Positions 1 through 11,141 of a stretch of 64,000 bases of DNA are shown here, piece after piece. The stretch covers positions 12,343,263-12,407,262 of the forward strand of contig JBBCBC010000037.1 in assembly GCA_037126765.1 (NCBI GenBank), written 5' to 3'. The stretch comes from Stenogyne calaminthoides (lineage: Eukaryota; Streptophyta; Magnoliopsida; Lamiales; Lamiaceae). The translations under genes and the position numbers were made by a program. A model generated the notes under the pieces. It saw only the letters and a list, made by a program, of their open reading frames with translations. It was not told the DNA's origin and did not search any database. How positions within the stretch are numbered: the first letter of the stretch is position 1; every line of letters starts with the position of its first letter.

Positions 1-166
1 ATTTTTATGACCTTGGCTTGCTCAGTCACCACCTTGATCAGATATTTCAGCCAGTTGAAATCCTTGGTGGGTGAGTCCTCAATTGCCACCATCAATCGGA
101 GTTTGGGAGTACTGATCTGCTCGAAGCTTCCAGATCGACTCATTATGTACTTTCCCACAATATCCA
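1..166 (-). pseudogene. Continuation of the post-pol ORF, plant-transposon-protein-like, runs off the edge
   Basis: An open minus-strand frame starts with ATG at 166, overlapping the TGA stop of the upstream ORF by one base (TGATG), and stays open to base 1. It encodes MDIVGKYIMSRSGSFEQIST and then a stretch ending in FNWLKYLIK. The spacing of a 'sRSgsFeqIStpkl' block and a later 'NWlkyl' block resembles the putative plant transposon protein found in Sirevirus env-like ORFs. That is family resemblance from memory, not a search result. It is most simply the same protein as the 167-778 ORF after a one-base frameshift. Confidence 0.45.
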
Positions 167-778
167 TCAATACTCAGATTTTACCAGAGATGCCGTTTGT
201 GCAGAAGTTACCTCAAACTTAACAGGTTTCTCGGCAACCTTGTCAAGATACTCCTGCTCCCGTCCCAACATATACAATGAGGGATCATCTCCCCTATCGC
301 ACAACTCAAATACGTCGTTCAAATGCTTAGGGACTATATAGAGCTCTCGAACAAATTCTACATATTTCATCGATTGTTTGAGATGCAAAACAGAAATTTT
401 AGATTCTATACAATCTTCCTCATCGATTTCCATATTTGCAATAAACTCTATTACCTCGCGAGCATACTCTTGCTCTGGTCGATTCGCGACGAGGTTCGTC
501 AGTTTCGCCAATCTGATTAAATTGAGCGCTTCTTCTTCGTGCTTGACATTTGACGTGCTCTCCAAAGACACCACGTATTCGTACCATGGCTTATTCGTCT
601 CGGCTAATTTTTTGAACATGGTAGGGGCCATTTTAGATATGAAGATTTGAAGATTTAGGGTTTGGGTTTTCTGGGCAAAGGGATTTATTTGCAGAGGATT
701 TTGGGAACGAAGGGTTTGATAAAGTTTGGCTTGAATGGATTTCAAAGGATTAAATAGCTTGAGATCGTGGGAACTCAT
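167..778 (-). CDS. ORF downstream of copia pol (203 aa, unidentified, Sirevirus ORF3/env-like candidate)
   Basis: An open frame of 203 codons on the same strand as the copia element, starting about 480 bp past the RNase H stop. The better-supported start may be the internal Met at residue 50 (MAPTMFKKLAETNKPWYEYV), since the first 49 residues are basic and low in conservation-like character. The protein is acidic and helical-looking, with no transmembrane segment and no recognised catalytic motif. Sireviruses often carry an extra ORF here, described as env-like. Position supports that role, but the sequence alone does not prove it. The reading continues in another frame at 1-166, so the full protein was probably longer. 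Confidence 0.5.
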   Translation of the reverse strand: MSSHDLKLFNPLKSIQAKLYQTLRSQNPLQINPFAQKTQTLNLQIFISKMAPTMFKKLAETNKPWYEYVVSLESTSNVKHEEEALNLIRLAKLTNLVANRPEQEYAREVIEFIANMEIDEEDCIESKISVLHLKQSMKYVEFVRELYIVPKHLNDVFELCDRGDDPSLYMLGREQEYLDKVAEKPVKFEVTSAQTASLVKSEY

Positions 779-1254
779 ACCGGTTAGGTGAAAAGCAACG
801 GTTAAGATTAATCCACGATTAATCGGGTATGTGAAAGGTCGATCCCCGAAAAGTAAGCCGCCATTTTAACTTCATTGGTGATTAAATGTAACAGAGCATT
901 TAATGACTGTTGACCTTCTTCGGAATTTCAAAGATCCCGCCCAAAAACATTCCTCTAGTGTTTTGTATTTATTGCGAATGATTACTGAGTTTCACTTAAG
1001 CAATAAATGAGTCGCATAAGTCATTACTTCTTTAGACTAATTTCCCTCTATCAGTCTTACTGAGTATTGACCTTGATAAAATGTCGAGATGATCTTTTGC
1101 GAGTCTTGAATGGGTTCAATATAACACGAAGTAATCTTGACCTTCAATAAATCTGAGTTTCCTGAGACTCAGTTCAGTATTTCCATTTTATCCCGAAGTT
1201 TCCGAGAGAATTCTCGAAAAACTTCATGATCCGAAAATCTTCAATTTTTCGATT

Positions 1255-1506
1255 TTACTCTATACACCGATCCAACATCCCTAATTCAATCGATAGTTCA
1301 CGAAATCTTGATTCAACCAAAGGTTTAGTCAAGATATCGACTCTCTTATATCGATTATGAATTTTCTCCATCCTTATGTCCTTTTTTCTCGACATGATCT
1401 CCGATGAAGTGATGTCGATATCCGCATGCTTGCATCTCGTGTGCAATACCGGATTTTGTGAAATAGCAATGACACTATTATTGTCACAAAAATATTGGTA
1501 CTTCAT
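1255..1506 (-). pseudogene. copia RNase H C-terminal part
   Basis: The 83-codon frame contains the copia RNase H signature: YFCDNNSVIAISQNPVLHTR, then CKHADIDI, and the terminal block RVDILTKPL followed by FRELSIELGMLD. These match the end of plant copia polyproteins (family: DNxSAI..N.v.H.RtKHIdi and ADIlTKpL). The frame is broken upstream. The 1507-2240 interval, which should hold the rest of RT and RNase H, shows no continuous frame. Confidence 0.9.
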
Positions 1507-2240
1507 TGGCTACAACTTTATAATCCCTTAATTGTTGTCCGAGCCAAAGAATTGCGTACCACAAAGCACTTCCTGCAGACCATGTATTCAACTTCAAGAA
1601 TCTTGGTTGCTCTCGAGGTCTTTTCTTCCGAAAACCAAGATATCACTTACTTCCAAGAAATTGACAAGTTCCTGTAGTGGACTTCCACAATTCTGCAACC
1701 TCCATAATCGGATCTCGAGTAACCAAGTAATTCAAGGTTATCATCGGGTTGGATACCATAATCCTCTATTCATCGTGCCCTTAAGATACTTCAAGATCTT
1801 TTTGGCGACTCTCCATGTGACTAAATTTAGGATTAGCTTGGTATCTTGCACATATCCCAACAACAAAATATTATATCCTACCTACTTGCTGTGAGATAGA
1901 GCAATGATCCAATGATTCCTCTATAATCGATATGACTCAATCGATTTGCCTTCGAATCGGGATCCATTTTGTAGTTAGTATTCATGGGAATTCTAATCGC
2001 ATTGCAATCTAGACACCATACTTGCAATCGGATCTACGGTGTACTTTTTCACGGTTGATGAAGATTCCTTCCTTTGATTGTTTCACTTGAAGAACTAGAA
2101 AGAAATTCATCTCCCCATCATAGACATCTCAAATTTGTCTTTCATCGATGTAGAAAACTTTTCACACAACCGATGATTTGGGGATCCAAAAATGATATCA
2201 TCAACATATATCCTAACTAGTAAGATATTTTCCCCATCTT

Positions 2241-2665
2241 CTATCCTGAACGAGTTCTATCAACAGCCTTTTGACAAAACCATGGTCGAAGAAAACCGAG
2301 AAAGAGTATCATACCATGCTCGGTGCTTTGCTTAAGACCATACAAGGCTTTTTCGAGCATGTAAACTTGGTCATTCTGTTTGAAACCGGGAGGTTGTTCT
2401 ACATAAACCTCTTCTTTAAGCACACCATTCGTCGAAAATGCACTTTTCACATCCATTTGATGAGATGAACTTCATGTGGGCAAGATATGCAAGAAACAAT
2501 CGATGGCTTCTAGTCTTGCAACAGTGCAAAGGTTTCATCATAATCCAAGCCTTCTTCTTGGGAATAACCTTGTGCAACTAGCCTTGCCTTGTTTCTTACA
2601 ATGTTGTTGTTTTCATCTCTTTTATTCTTAAATACCCACTTGGTTCCAATGACATTATGCCTTTC
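2241..2665 (-). pseudogene. copia reverse transcriptase fragments
   Basis: Two minus-strand blocks can be read. The first (about 2660-2480) gives KWVFKNKRDENNNIVRNKAR and then LVAQGYSQEEGLDYDETFA, the start of the RVT_2 domain. The second (2456-2300) gives MDVKSAF, VYVEQPPGFKQNDQVYMLEK and ALYGLKQ. A frameshift falls between them, and another at about 2310 just after GLKQ, where APRAWYD is expected. Extra bases also disrupt the FLNG position near 2433. The domain order fits Ty1/copia. It cannot encode an active enzyme as read. Confidence 0.9.
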
Positions 2666-3287
2666 GTGTCTATCCACTAGCTCCCATATACTTCATTTCT
2701 TGAGAATTGATTCAAAGACATCTTGCATAAAGAGAATCCAATGAGAATCTTGTAGAGCTTCATCAATTTTAGTAGGCTCTTTCTCCGATAGGAAGCAGTG
2801 AGAATAGTGCACTCTCACCATGGAACCTTCTTGTTTTTGACACCATCGGTTAGATCACCCACAATCGACTTGTAGGATGACTATCTAACCATCTTCTTCT
2901 AGATGTTCCCCTTCAATAGTATCCTCAACATTTAAAATGTTAGGTTCGATTAATTCAATAAACTTCGGGGAACAACAACAAAAAGAGAAAGGGAATCATC
3001 TTCCTCGTGGAAATTCCATTGAAACATTGTCGAGAGGCATTTGTTCCCCTTTGGTTGATAGATTCGAAATTTGCCTCACCAGACCACATCTTCATTGGCA
3101 TCACATACCGAGTCCGAATCGTGTCTGTTCGTATTGGTCACCTTTTGTGTGTTGGTTTTCCCGAGTCTCACCATCCCGAGTTCCATCCTGAACTTCTTTA
3201 TTCGATTCTCGAGTCACTCCAATCATAGAATGTGACCGACTTCTTCTTTTTCGTGTTCAATGGATGATTTGTCATTCTTTTTCGTGC

Positions 3288-4143
3288 TTAATCTGGTGAT
3301 CCTCTTGGTCGGTTCATCTCAAGATCATGTTCTGCTTTCTTCCGAACACAAGTAGATTCATCAAAAACAACATGAGGTGTTTCCTCCACAATAAGAGTCC
3401 TACAGTTGTAAACTCTGAAAGCTTTACTGACTTCAGAATATCCTAAGAATATTCCTTCATCAGCTTTACTATCAAATGTTTTCAATTGATCTTTACCATT
3501 ATTGTGTATGAAACACTTGCAACCAAACACACGAAAAGAAAAAACAAGAGGCTTCCTTTCATTCCACAAATTATATAAGGCGCGTTTTGCCTTGACTCTT
3601 GGTCAAGATGGATCTGTTTTCTATGAGTAGCATCGCGATTGATGACTTCAACCCAAAACCTTTTAGGAATATCGACTTCAATCATAGTTCTTGCAGCTTC
3701 TTTTAGAGTCCTGTTCCTTCTTTCAGCAACACCATTTTGTTGAGGGGTCCTTGCAGCTGATGTTTCATGAGAAATTCCATTTGCTGCACAATAATCAGAT
3801 ATAATATGATTTATAAATTCAGTTCCCTTGTCTGATCTGATTTTGACCACACTCAGATTTTTTCTCAATCTCGAGCCTTTTTTCGATGATTCGCAACTTT
3901 ATCTCGAGTCTCTTTCTTACTGAGTAAGAATATGACCCAAGTATATCTTGAGTAGTCATCAACTACTACTAGTGTGTATTTCCTGCCATTGGTGCTCACT
4001 GGTGTTATAGGACCACAAAGATCCATATGCAACAACTTAAGTATTCTTTCAGTAGAAACATCTACTTTGCTTTTAAATGATGCTCTAATTTGTTTTTTCT
4101 TTTTGGCACGCATCACAAATATGTTCCTTACTGAACACTTCAT
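3288..4143 (-). pseudogene. copia integrase core and C-terminal region
   Basis: Three overlapping frames give a nearly complete integrase. Reading: LLHMDLCGPITPVSTNGRKY and VVVDDYSRYTWVIFLL (first Asp blocks), then VKIRSDKGTEFINHII (second Asp region), and TPQQNGVAERRNRTLKEAAR with the catalytic Glu block. It continues with FRVFGCKCFIHN and DEGIFLGYS of the linker before RT. Frameshifts at about 3865 and 3560 separate the blocks. This is the best preserved stretch of the element. Confidence 0.92.
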
Positions 4144-4483
4144 TAGGCAACCCTTTCACAAGAGCTAATCTTGCAAGCTTATTCAGGGTTTTGAAATTCA
4201 GGTGATTCATCCTTTTATGCCATAACCAACTGGTATCTGTGGAACTTTTTGCAACCAAACATGTATCTTTAGGAGTTGAACTCCAAATCGACCAAAGATA
4301 CACATTTCCTTTTCTAGTACCAGTCAGTAATACTTTCTGTGAGATATCATCTTTCACATAACATAAGTTCTTAGAGAACTCAACATTAAAACCTTTATCA
4401 CATAATTGCCTTATTGAAAGCAAGTTATGCTTCAATCCAGATACATATGAAACACCATGGATATGAACTGAGTCGATTTCCAA
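4085..4483 (-). pseudogene. copia GAG-pre-integrase (zinc-binding) domain
   Basis: The frame encodes VSYVSGLKHNLLSIRQLCDK near its start, typical of the region after the copia protease. It then has SWLWHKRMNHLNFKTLNKLA and a C-terminal CDACQKEK. The H..H...CxxC pattern is the HHCC zinc-binding N-terminal domain of copia integrase. It overlaps the next frame by about 60 bases, so only a small shift separates it from the integrase core. Confidence 0.92.
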
Positions 4484-4496
4484 AGTTCCATATCCT

Positions 4497-4625
4497 TGAT
4501 CCGCCCCTTGGAGTTATCTCCAAAAAGTGATCTGAGGGCCTCTTTGTTCAACATAGTCACCGAGTATCTTCTTGAATCTCATCATATGTCTTGAGCATCC
4601 ACCGTCAAGATACCATACATCGTGG
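4497..4625 (-). pseudogene. copia aspartic protease remnant with altered active site
   Basis: On the minus strand, 4615-4583 reads WYLDGGCSRHM. The canonical copia protease motif is WylDSGCSrHM, so the catalytic DSG triplet appears as DGG (codons at 4606-4595). About 90 bases further on, the frame reads GDNSKGRIKGYGTL after a shift, the usual downstream protease block. No full protease frame exists. Ser-to-Gly at this position would be unusual in an active protease, and could also be a mutation or a sequence error. Confidence 0.75.
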
Positions 4626-6062
4626 CCTTTTTCATCTCTCTCATCGCTCTTTATGTGATCTTTAATCGACCAAAGGTGCCCTTGTTTTCCTCCCCGAAAA
4701 AAAGCAGATCAAGTTTTAGGTACCCAATTTGTGTAGGGTCCTACAAGGTTAGTTAGGACCTTCTTGAATCCAAATCACCTTTACTACTCTAATCACTTTA
4801 GAGTGGGTCGATCTGTCTTCCATAAACATCAACATACACATTTACTACTCGGATGCCTTAGCGGTTTTTACGTGTATGAGTGCTAGCCTTAGCATGAACA
4901 TGAGCCTTAGAATTTTTCTTTGGTTCAGGCCTTTTGTTCATTTGCTTTGACTTTTGTGCAGCTGGTCTAAATCTTTGTTGACTTGGGTTCAAGTAACCTT
5001 TACCCTTAGGCAAGTGGGGTTCGGGTTACTGTCTTGAAATTTTGGTCTTTTCAAGATATCGAGGACTTGGTCTCTTCATTGAGAATGTCTCTCGCTTTCG
5101 TGTTTCTCTTCTCAAGATTCCTCGATGGTTCGATGTAGATCCTTTTCGGTTTGCATTCTTAGCATGAGGCTTTGAAGTACTTGCTCGAAATTTTCCAATC
5201 GAGTGCTTTCGGGTTTTCTAGCCTTCACCGAGATTTGGGCTTTCCTACCCCGATCATTCGGTTTCTTTCAAACCATGGATCCTTTTCCTTGTCTACAACC
5301 TTGGGCATTTCTTCATTTTGAAGTGTAGGTGCCAATTGGTTTTACAAAGATTGTCTTCTTGCTACTTGATGCAACATTCAGATGACCTTGTGAGGTTCCC
5401 GAATGTATCCCAATCCAGTTTTTATAGTGGCGGATCTCTGGTAACTCAATTTCATCTATTACTTTAGATGCGAGATTCAATAGAGTTAACTTTTCATGCA
5501 CTATCCTCACGCTTCTGTAGAGTTTCATGCTTCTCGAGGTCATTGAACTTAGTTCGATCAACCCAATCTATTCAAAGGATTTCTCTAAACTTTTCGCTTA
5601 GGGTCACTATCATCTTCTCTTTCTCTCGAGAGTTGTACTTTCGAACATCTAGTTCATCGGTAGCTCCCCATTAATTGAGAAGTGATTTCATGATTGCTAG
5701 AGTCTTTCCATTTAAGATTTTCACCTTGATTTCTTTATTCGCTCTTGAGTTTCATTTAGCGAGCTTGTAAAACAAAGATAGTCCTTCATTAGACTCTCAA
5801 AAGAATCCATCGGTCAAAATGACATTTTTTACATTGAACTTGACAACTCTTGTGCTAGTGTAGGAGCAACAACGAGAAAAGAAGAGTTTACCTCCTCAAT
5901 GGCCATCGGACATATGTCATCACTTTCACTGTCTGAGAATATTTCATCTGAAGAGCTAGATCCCTCCTCAGAATGTTCTTCTTCTGCAACCATGGCCTTT
6001 TTGCTAGAGAACTTCTTGTCTCTTTTAGCTTGCCTTTCTCTTCTCTCTTTAGCACTCAGATC

Positions 6063-6120
6063 TGGACAATCATACTGGAAGTAACCTTTGTTTTGGCAAT
6101 TATAGCATCTGTTGGCATCA
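6063..6120 (-). pseudogene. gag CCHC zinc knuckle with His replaced by Tyr
   Basis: The minus strand encodes CYNCQNKGYFQYDCPD. The retroviral-type knuckle is C-x2-C-x4-H-x4-C. Here both spacings are exact but the His position is Tyr. A single C-to-T change (CAC to TAC) explains it, as expected from deamination of a methylated cytosine. The knuckle lies between gag (6185-7098) and the protease region, as expected. Confidence 0.8.
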
Positions 6121-6184
6121 TCATCCTGATCACTTTCTTCTTTGGACTTGGAGTCCTTCTTTCTGGATGAAGATCCCTCAGCTT

Positions 6185-7098
6185 TCAGGTCTTTCTTCTT
6201 CTCAGTTGATCTGTCCTCAGGTTTTTTCTCCGCACACGATTCCTGTAATAGTTTTTGTATTTTCCATATCGACTATTAAGTCTTTCAAACCTCCTTGCCA
6301 TCAGTGCTAGCTTATCCTCAAACTCATCCTGATTTTTAGCAAGGTAGTTCTCAGACTCTCTAGTTTTACAGGTTTTATCTTTGGCTTTAAAAACCACAAT
6401 TTTACTAGATGATGAATCATCTTTGTTGTCAGTCTTTTTAGATTTCTTATCAATTACGAACTCATAGGCCTTCACCTCAGAGAAGACTTGTTGATATGGC
6501 ATTGAGTTAATGTTTTTGGTGTTTTCAATCACCACTGCATGTATACCCCATTTCTTAGAAAGACCTCTAAGAATTTTCAATGCAACTTCTCTCTGTGGAT
6601 ATTTCTTACCAAGTGCATTTAGATCATTCATAATGCTAGTGAATCTGACTTCCAATTTGTCTATAGATTCACCTTCATCCATTTCAAAACTATCAAACTT
6701 TCCAATTACAACTGAAAGTTTGTTTTCCTTGATATGATCTGTGCCTTGGCACATTACAGCTAATGTATCCCATTTTTTTTTTTTGATTGTGTGCGGAGAA
6801 ATCATTCCCATCACACCATCATCAATGGTAATTGTATAGTGTGTCTTTAGCAATATAGTCTAGATTGACTAACTTCCTCTCCTCGTGAGTCGGGTTGGTC
6901 ATCGACTTAGGAAATTCTCGCTCTAGGATCGTTTCTCTCATTTTCTGCTCCTCCGGGATTCACCATAAGAAATTGGAATGGCCCTTCAGAGACCACTCTC
7001 CACATTCGCTCATGTTTAGAATACTGGTGAGCCTCGCATTCTCGCCTCCATAAATCATAGTTCTCCACCGAGAACATGGTAAGTTTCTTAGAAGACAT
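6185..7098 (-). pseudogene. copia gag (UBN2-type), two frames
   Basis: The start is ATG at 7098, reading MSSKKLTMFSVENYDLWRRE. That frame covers the N-terminus to about 6907. After a small shift, the second frame (6853-6185) reads DGVMGMISPH, KWDTLAVMCQGTDHIKENKL, VIGKFDSFEMDEGESIDKLE and RFTSIMNDLNALGKKY. This is the UBN2-like gag of plant copia elements, forming the virus-like particle shell. A poly-T run at 6772-6783 sits inside the frame near the break. The C-terminus is Lys/Ser-rich and leads to the zinc knuckle. Confidence 0.88.
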
Positions 7099-7207
7099 TT
7101 TATCCGAGTCTTTTAAGAATTCAAAGAATATGATCGATTCGGATAGACCACAAGTATTTTTAGAAAATAAAACTTTGTCAACAAAGCAGTGGTCAAGTTG
7201 AACCACC

Positions 7208-7218
7208 GCTCGATACCA
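7208..7218 (-). other. Primer binding site of the copia element
   Basis: The minus strand reads TGGTATCGAGC two bases from the inner LTR end. The usual initiator-Met tRNA primer site of plant copia elements is TGGTATCAGAGC, so one A is missing from the CAG. The tRNA assignment is from knowledge of the family. Confidence 0.8.
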
Positions 7219-7820
7219 CTTGTTAGTCCCGGTGCAAACGAGTCTTACATGTGTATGGGGGGGGAATACACGTGTACAGTGTTTTTAAAACTTTTTTTCC
7301 TTACTGAGGTCAGCTTGGGTCAGGTTGTCCTGATGATTTGGTCATGAGAAGCACAAATCGCTCTGAGTCAAAGTCTATATGAGATGCGGATCCCGAAATG
7401 CTTTCGATATACCTCGAGATAATCCCAACCGAGTCCTCGAGTTTGAGAGATCCCGAGTTACTTGGATCGATAACTAACTTATTGAACCCTCGAAGAGTAA
7501 GTTCGGTTTGGTAACTATCTCGTTCTAGCTACTTTACGGATGTGGAATGGTTGGCCCTTAGTTTATACTCGTTTTAAGCTTTTGCTGAAAACCTTCCTTT
7601 AATGGAATAATGGTTAGGTTGTGATTCAATTATATGTAAACTTCAGTGGATTGATTCCAACTGAAATATCAGTGAAAAATATGCTTTCAGATTTAAATCA
7701 ATGCAACAGTTAAGCACAGATAAAGAAAGCAATAAACAACACAGCAATTTATAGTGGTTCAGAGACTCAAGCTCCTACGTCCAATTCTCTCTGATCCTCG
7801 GAGAAATTCACTAATCACTT

Positions 7821-8043
7821 CCTGAGCTTTCTGACTACCTCGCGTAGTTTACTTACTCAACTCGGCCCTGAGCTTTCTAACTACTCCACGTAGTTTACTT
7901 ACTCAACCCGACCTTGAGCTTTCTGACTACCTCCGTAGTTTACTTACTCAAACATAAACAAGCTTTCAGACTACCTCTGTAGCTTACTAACTTCACCTCT
8001 AGAGCTTTCTGACTACTCCGCGTAGTTTACTTACTCGTTACAA
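7821..8043. repeat. Five ~45-bp tandem units inside the copia LTR
   Basis: Units share GAGCTTTCTGACTAC and GTAGTTTACTTACTC, with about 40-47 bp per unit and five copies. The units have drifted by several bases and small indels. It sits upstream of the TATA box in transcription sense, so it could be an enhancer-like repeat. That is inference. Confidence 0.8.
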
Positions 8044-8949
8044 CTCTTCTCACCAACAATCGCACTCAAACTACCTTCTAAAGGGTTTGGGGTTTCTTGG
8101 TTGGTTTCCAACTAGGATGAGATATCCTTTACAATTTAGAACAATGCAAAGGATTAGGATATCTCGACTAAGTTTTGGATAAGAACTTTATCAAGCTAGG
8201 CTTAGTATAGTGAGCTCTCTTCGAAATAAAGCACTTGGGAAATTCTTGGTTTTTCGAGTGCTTCAACTTGCAATAATAAGTTTGAGCTCTTGAGTTGCTT
8301 ACAAATTTCCCGTAACCTTTCAATGTAGAAGGTCACAAGTATTTATAGGCATACACCAAGGTCACTCTTGAAAAACTATCCGTTGGAGAGATAGCTCCGA
8401 GAGTTTCCTCTTATGGTGTGTGAGAAATGACTATATTTAGGGTTTGAGACTCCCTAACACGTTTTAGGCAATAACCTTTCATGTAGCCGGTCTTCACTTT
8501 TTGCAGTCTGGAACTTAGTACTTCTGACATCTTTTTCAGCGACCTGTCACTGTCAGTGTCAGTATGGTACAATGTTATCTTCCTCTTTTTGACTTTTGTC
8601 TCCAGTTAAAGGTAGACAATGCAACGGCTCTTTTGGTTACAATCTCTGAGTTGATATAACCTTAACAACACTTTGTCTTAGTTCCTTTTGTCTGCATTGA
8701 ATGTCTTGGCAAATATCTATTTTTCTAAGGAATCGCGATCTTCTCAGTATTGCATCCTTCAGATAGATATGTTCGAAGCCTCCTAACATTCGTGTTTATC
8801 TTCGAGCATTGATGACATTCTCGAAGTCTTGATAATTCTTTACCTTCAGATATTCTTGATCTTCGATCTTGATCTTCATGTCTTCGTGGTCTTGAGTCTT
8901 CTAAGTCTTCAACGTCTTCTGAGTCTTTACAGATGTACTGACTAATATC

Positions 8950-9150
8950 TCGATTCTTCATCTTTGAGTCTTGATTCCTCGATTTTCATCTTGAGTCTTG
9001 ATATCTCGATTTCATCTTGAGTCTTGATATCTCGATTTCATCTTGAGTTTTGATATCTCGATTTTATCTTTGAGACTTGATTTCTTCGTTTCATCTCGAA
9101 ACTTCGAAACTTCGATTTCATCTTTTGAACTTCGGTTTCTTCGAGAAACT
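8950..9150. repeat. Short tandem repeats (TCTTGAGTCTTGATATCTCG type) in the copia LTR
   Basis: Repeats of about 26 bp, with the core ATCTCGATTTCATCTTGAG, occur three to four times and then decay into CTTCGA-rich sequence. The excess of TCGA may be connected with the CAG/CG interchange described in the findings. Confidence 0.6.
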
Positions 9151-9648
9151 TCTTGAGTTCTTCGAATCTTGAGATCCTAACCCGATCTATATCTCATTGA
9201 CTATACATTTTGCGAGATAACATCCTGAATACTCTAAAACTGAATCCTGACTCAACTATCAAGATTATTCTAAACATGTCATACTCAGGGGTTTTGGGAT
9301 ATAATCAAAATCATATCTTTATTAAATTCATCTCCCAACACGCGTGTCAGGAGACACAGGCTCCGTCAGCTTTAATTTGAATCTGTTGACCGAAAATTAA
9401 ATTTGGGCGGGTGGGAAATACTTTAGACCAAAAATTTGTGTAAGATGCGTGCTTCAAACATTATTTCGTGTCCGCAAATTTCGCAGTATATATATTCATG
9501 CTCTATAATGAATGCACCTCAGTAGCCTTACTTATTTATCTCCCACCTCCGCCAGTATATATATTCATGCTCTATATATGTATCTCTCACCTCCGCCATT
9601 TAGTAGCCAAAAATCTTACAAGTATTATTATCATTGATTTTATATAAA

Positions 9649-10180
9649 ATGAGTTCTTATCATGATGCTGATTATTTTTCCGAAGATCTCATTTCCGAAT
9701 TTATTACTCCTGGAGAGGGTTTAATTGGAAATGAAGGAGTTGCTTTTTTTGTCAACAGTGTTGCTAGTTTCAGAAACATCACATTGTGGATTCGTGATTC
9801 TTCTTCAAAACACGTAAGGTATTTTTGTAGTGAAGGTGACAAATATACACCTAAAAAAAAAATGAGCGAAATACCAAAACCCAAAGAAATTCCTGTCCTT
9901 TTTGTTTAGTTGCAAGGGTTTCTGATCGCGAGCATGATATTTGGGAAATCGATGTTTTAAACGGGACACATAATCATCGATTTCCAAAATATGCAGAGGG
10001 TTCGAAACTGGGTAAATTAACTCCAGAACAGTACAAACATGTACAACTCCTAGTATCAATGAATGTCACTGCTCAAACATATTGGCATATATAAAGAAAT
10101 GTGATCCCAACAATTCTACGGACGCAAAAAGAATGTACAATGCTATTACCAAGATAAGGACAGACGACCGGTGTGAGCTT
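9649..10180 (+). pseudogene. Mutator-like transposase, N-terminal exon (FAR1/GCM1-type zinc finger)
   Basis: The start is ATG at 9649 (MSSYHDADYF), preceded by an AT-rich 5' region. After a one-base shift near 9895, the frame reads CPFCLVARVSDREHDIWEID and VLNGTHNHRFP. This is the C...C...HNH pattern of the WRKY-GCM1/FAR1-like DNA-binding region at the N-terminus of plant MULE transposases. It is followed by KLGKLTPEQYKHVQ and YNAITKIR, the usual linker to the catalytic domain. The domain would bind the terminal inverted repeats. The frameshift and a later stop make it a pseudogene as read. Confidence 0.8.
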
Positions 10181-10343
10181 ACCTCAACGCAAAACTCCAT
10201 ACACCTACTGAAATAACATAATTACAGGTATAAATACTAGCACATTTATTTATACTTGTTTTATAAATTATGTCATTTTCAGAATTACAAAGCATGCATT
10301 TATATTTTTATACTAGCACGGTTAAAAAATGTGTAATTATACT

Positions 10344-11141
10344 CACTACAAAACAAGTTACATTATTTAACACCTAAAATATGTTAATTAATAGCTATAA
10401 TGTGTTACCATAGCTAATAAGTAACACTTTTACATGTGTTGCAATTGTTAATGATGCCTAAAGTTTAAAGTAACACTTTTAGTAACTTATGTATCACTTT
10501 AAAAAAGTGTTACCATCATGTAACACATTATGGTAACACTTTTAAAATGTTACCATTTGAACTTTAGGCAACACTTTTTACAAGAAAATAAATTATGCAA
10601 AAAACAGTAATAATACTTAAATAAGTTTTCTTTTAATTTTTTTTTTCTATTTCCTTTTTCTTTTTCATTTTTTTCCCTTTCTTTTTTAAAAATAGCATGG
10701 ATTAATATCAATTCTCAAGACCAAACAATTTTTCACTTACTTAAAATATATATATATATATATATGCATTTTTTATGTTATATTTTAAATGAAAAGCATA
10801 AATTATAAATTTTTTTAGGTATATAATAAACATAAATATTTTCACATAAGAAAAAATATAGATAATTTTATTATGTAAAAAATTTAAATGATATGAACAT
10901 AAATTTTTTAAATATTATAATTATATCTATGAAAATATTTTATATACTATTTACTATGATAATAAATAATATAACAAATTATTTTACACAAGATATATAC
11001 AGTACATAAATCTAGTGCATATAATATATTTCAAATATACTAGTATTAATTATATGTATTATAAATAAAATATGTTTATACATATATATTTATTTAAATA
11101 GTTAATATAAAGTGTTACATAAGGTCAATTATGTTGTAGTG
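10344..11141. mobile_element. Non-autonomous CACTA-type DNA transposon
   Basis: It starts CACTACAAAACAAG and ends TTGTAGTG, so the termini are inverted CACTACAA. A 3-bp target duplication ACT is present on both sides (10341-10343 and 11142-11144). The ends carry many subterminal repeats of TAACACTTTT, TGTTACC and GTGTTA in both orientations, as in CACTA elements. The 798-bp interior is AT-rich, has no ORF, and holds an (AT)n run near 10752. It lies between the N-terminal and catalytic blocks of the MULE transposase. Confidence 0.88.

Larger units (their letters stand above)
1..9340 (-). mobile_element. Ty1/copia LTR retrotransposon, Sirevirus-like, truncated by window edge
   Basis: A minus-strand retroelement. 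Reading from right to left it has a 5' LTR (7221-9340), a primer binding site (7208-7218), gag (about 7098-6185), a zinc knuckle (6063-6120), protease (near 4600), GAG-pre-integrase (4483-4085), integrase core (4143-3482), reverse transcriptase (about 2660-2241), RNase H (1506-1255) and an extra ORF downstream of pol (778-1). The order PR-IN-RT-RH is diagnostic of Ty1/copia. The large LTR and the ORF after pol point to the Sirevirus group. Many frameshifts separate the blocks, so this copy is not autonomous as read. The 3' LTR and the left target duplication lie outside the window. The bases after the 5' LTR (9341-9345, cgcgt) would be one side of a 5-bp target duplication. Confidence 0.9.
7221..9340 (-). 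repeat. 5' LTR of the copia element (2.1 kb)
   Basis: It begins TGTTAGTCCC next to the primer binding site and ends CTCCCAACA, giving TG...CA termini. On the minus strand, TATAAATA at 8347-8340 is a good promoter TATA box. A conserved copia LTR block, TATAGTGGTTC followed by CTCCTACGTCC, lies at about 7750-7785. The LTR contains two simple arrays (7821-8043 and 8950-9150). The partner LTR is outside the window. Confidence 0.85.
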
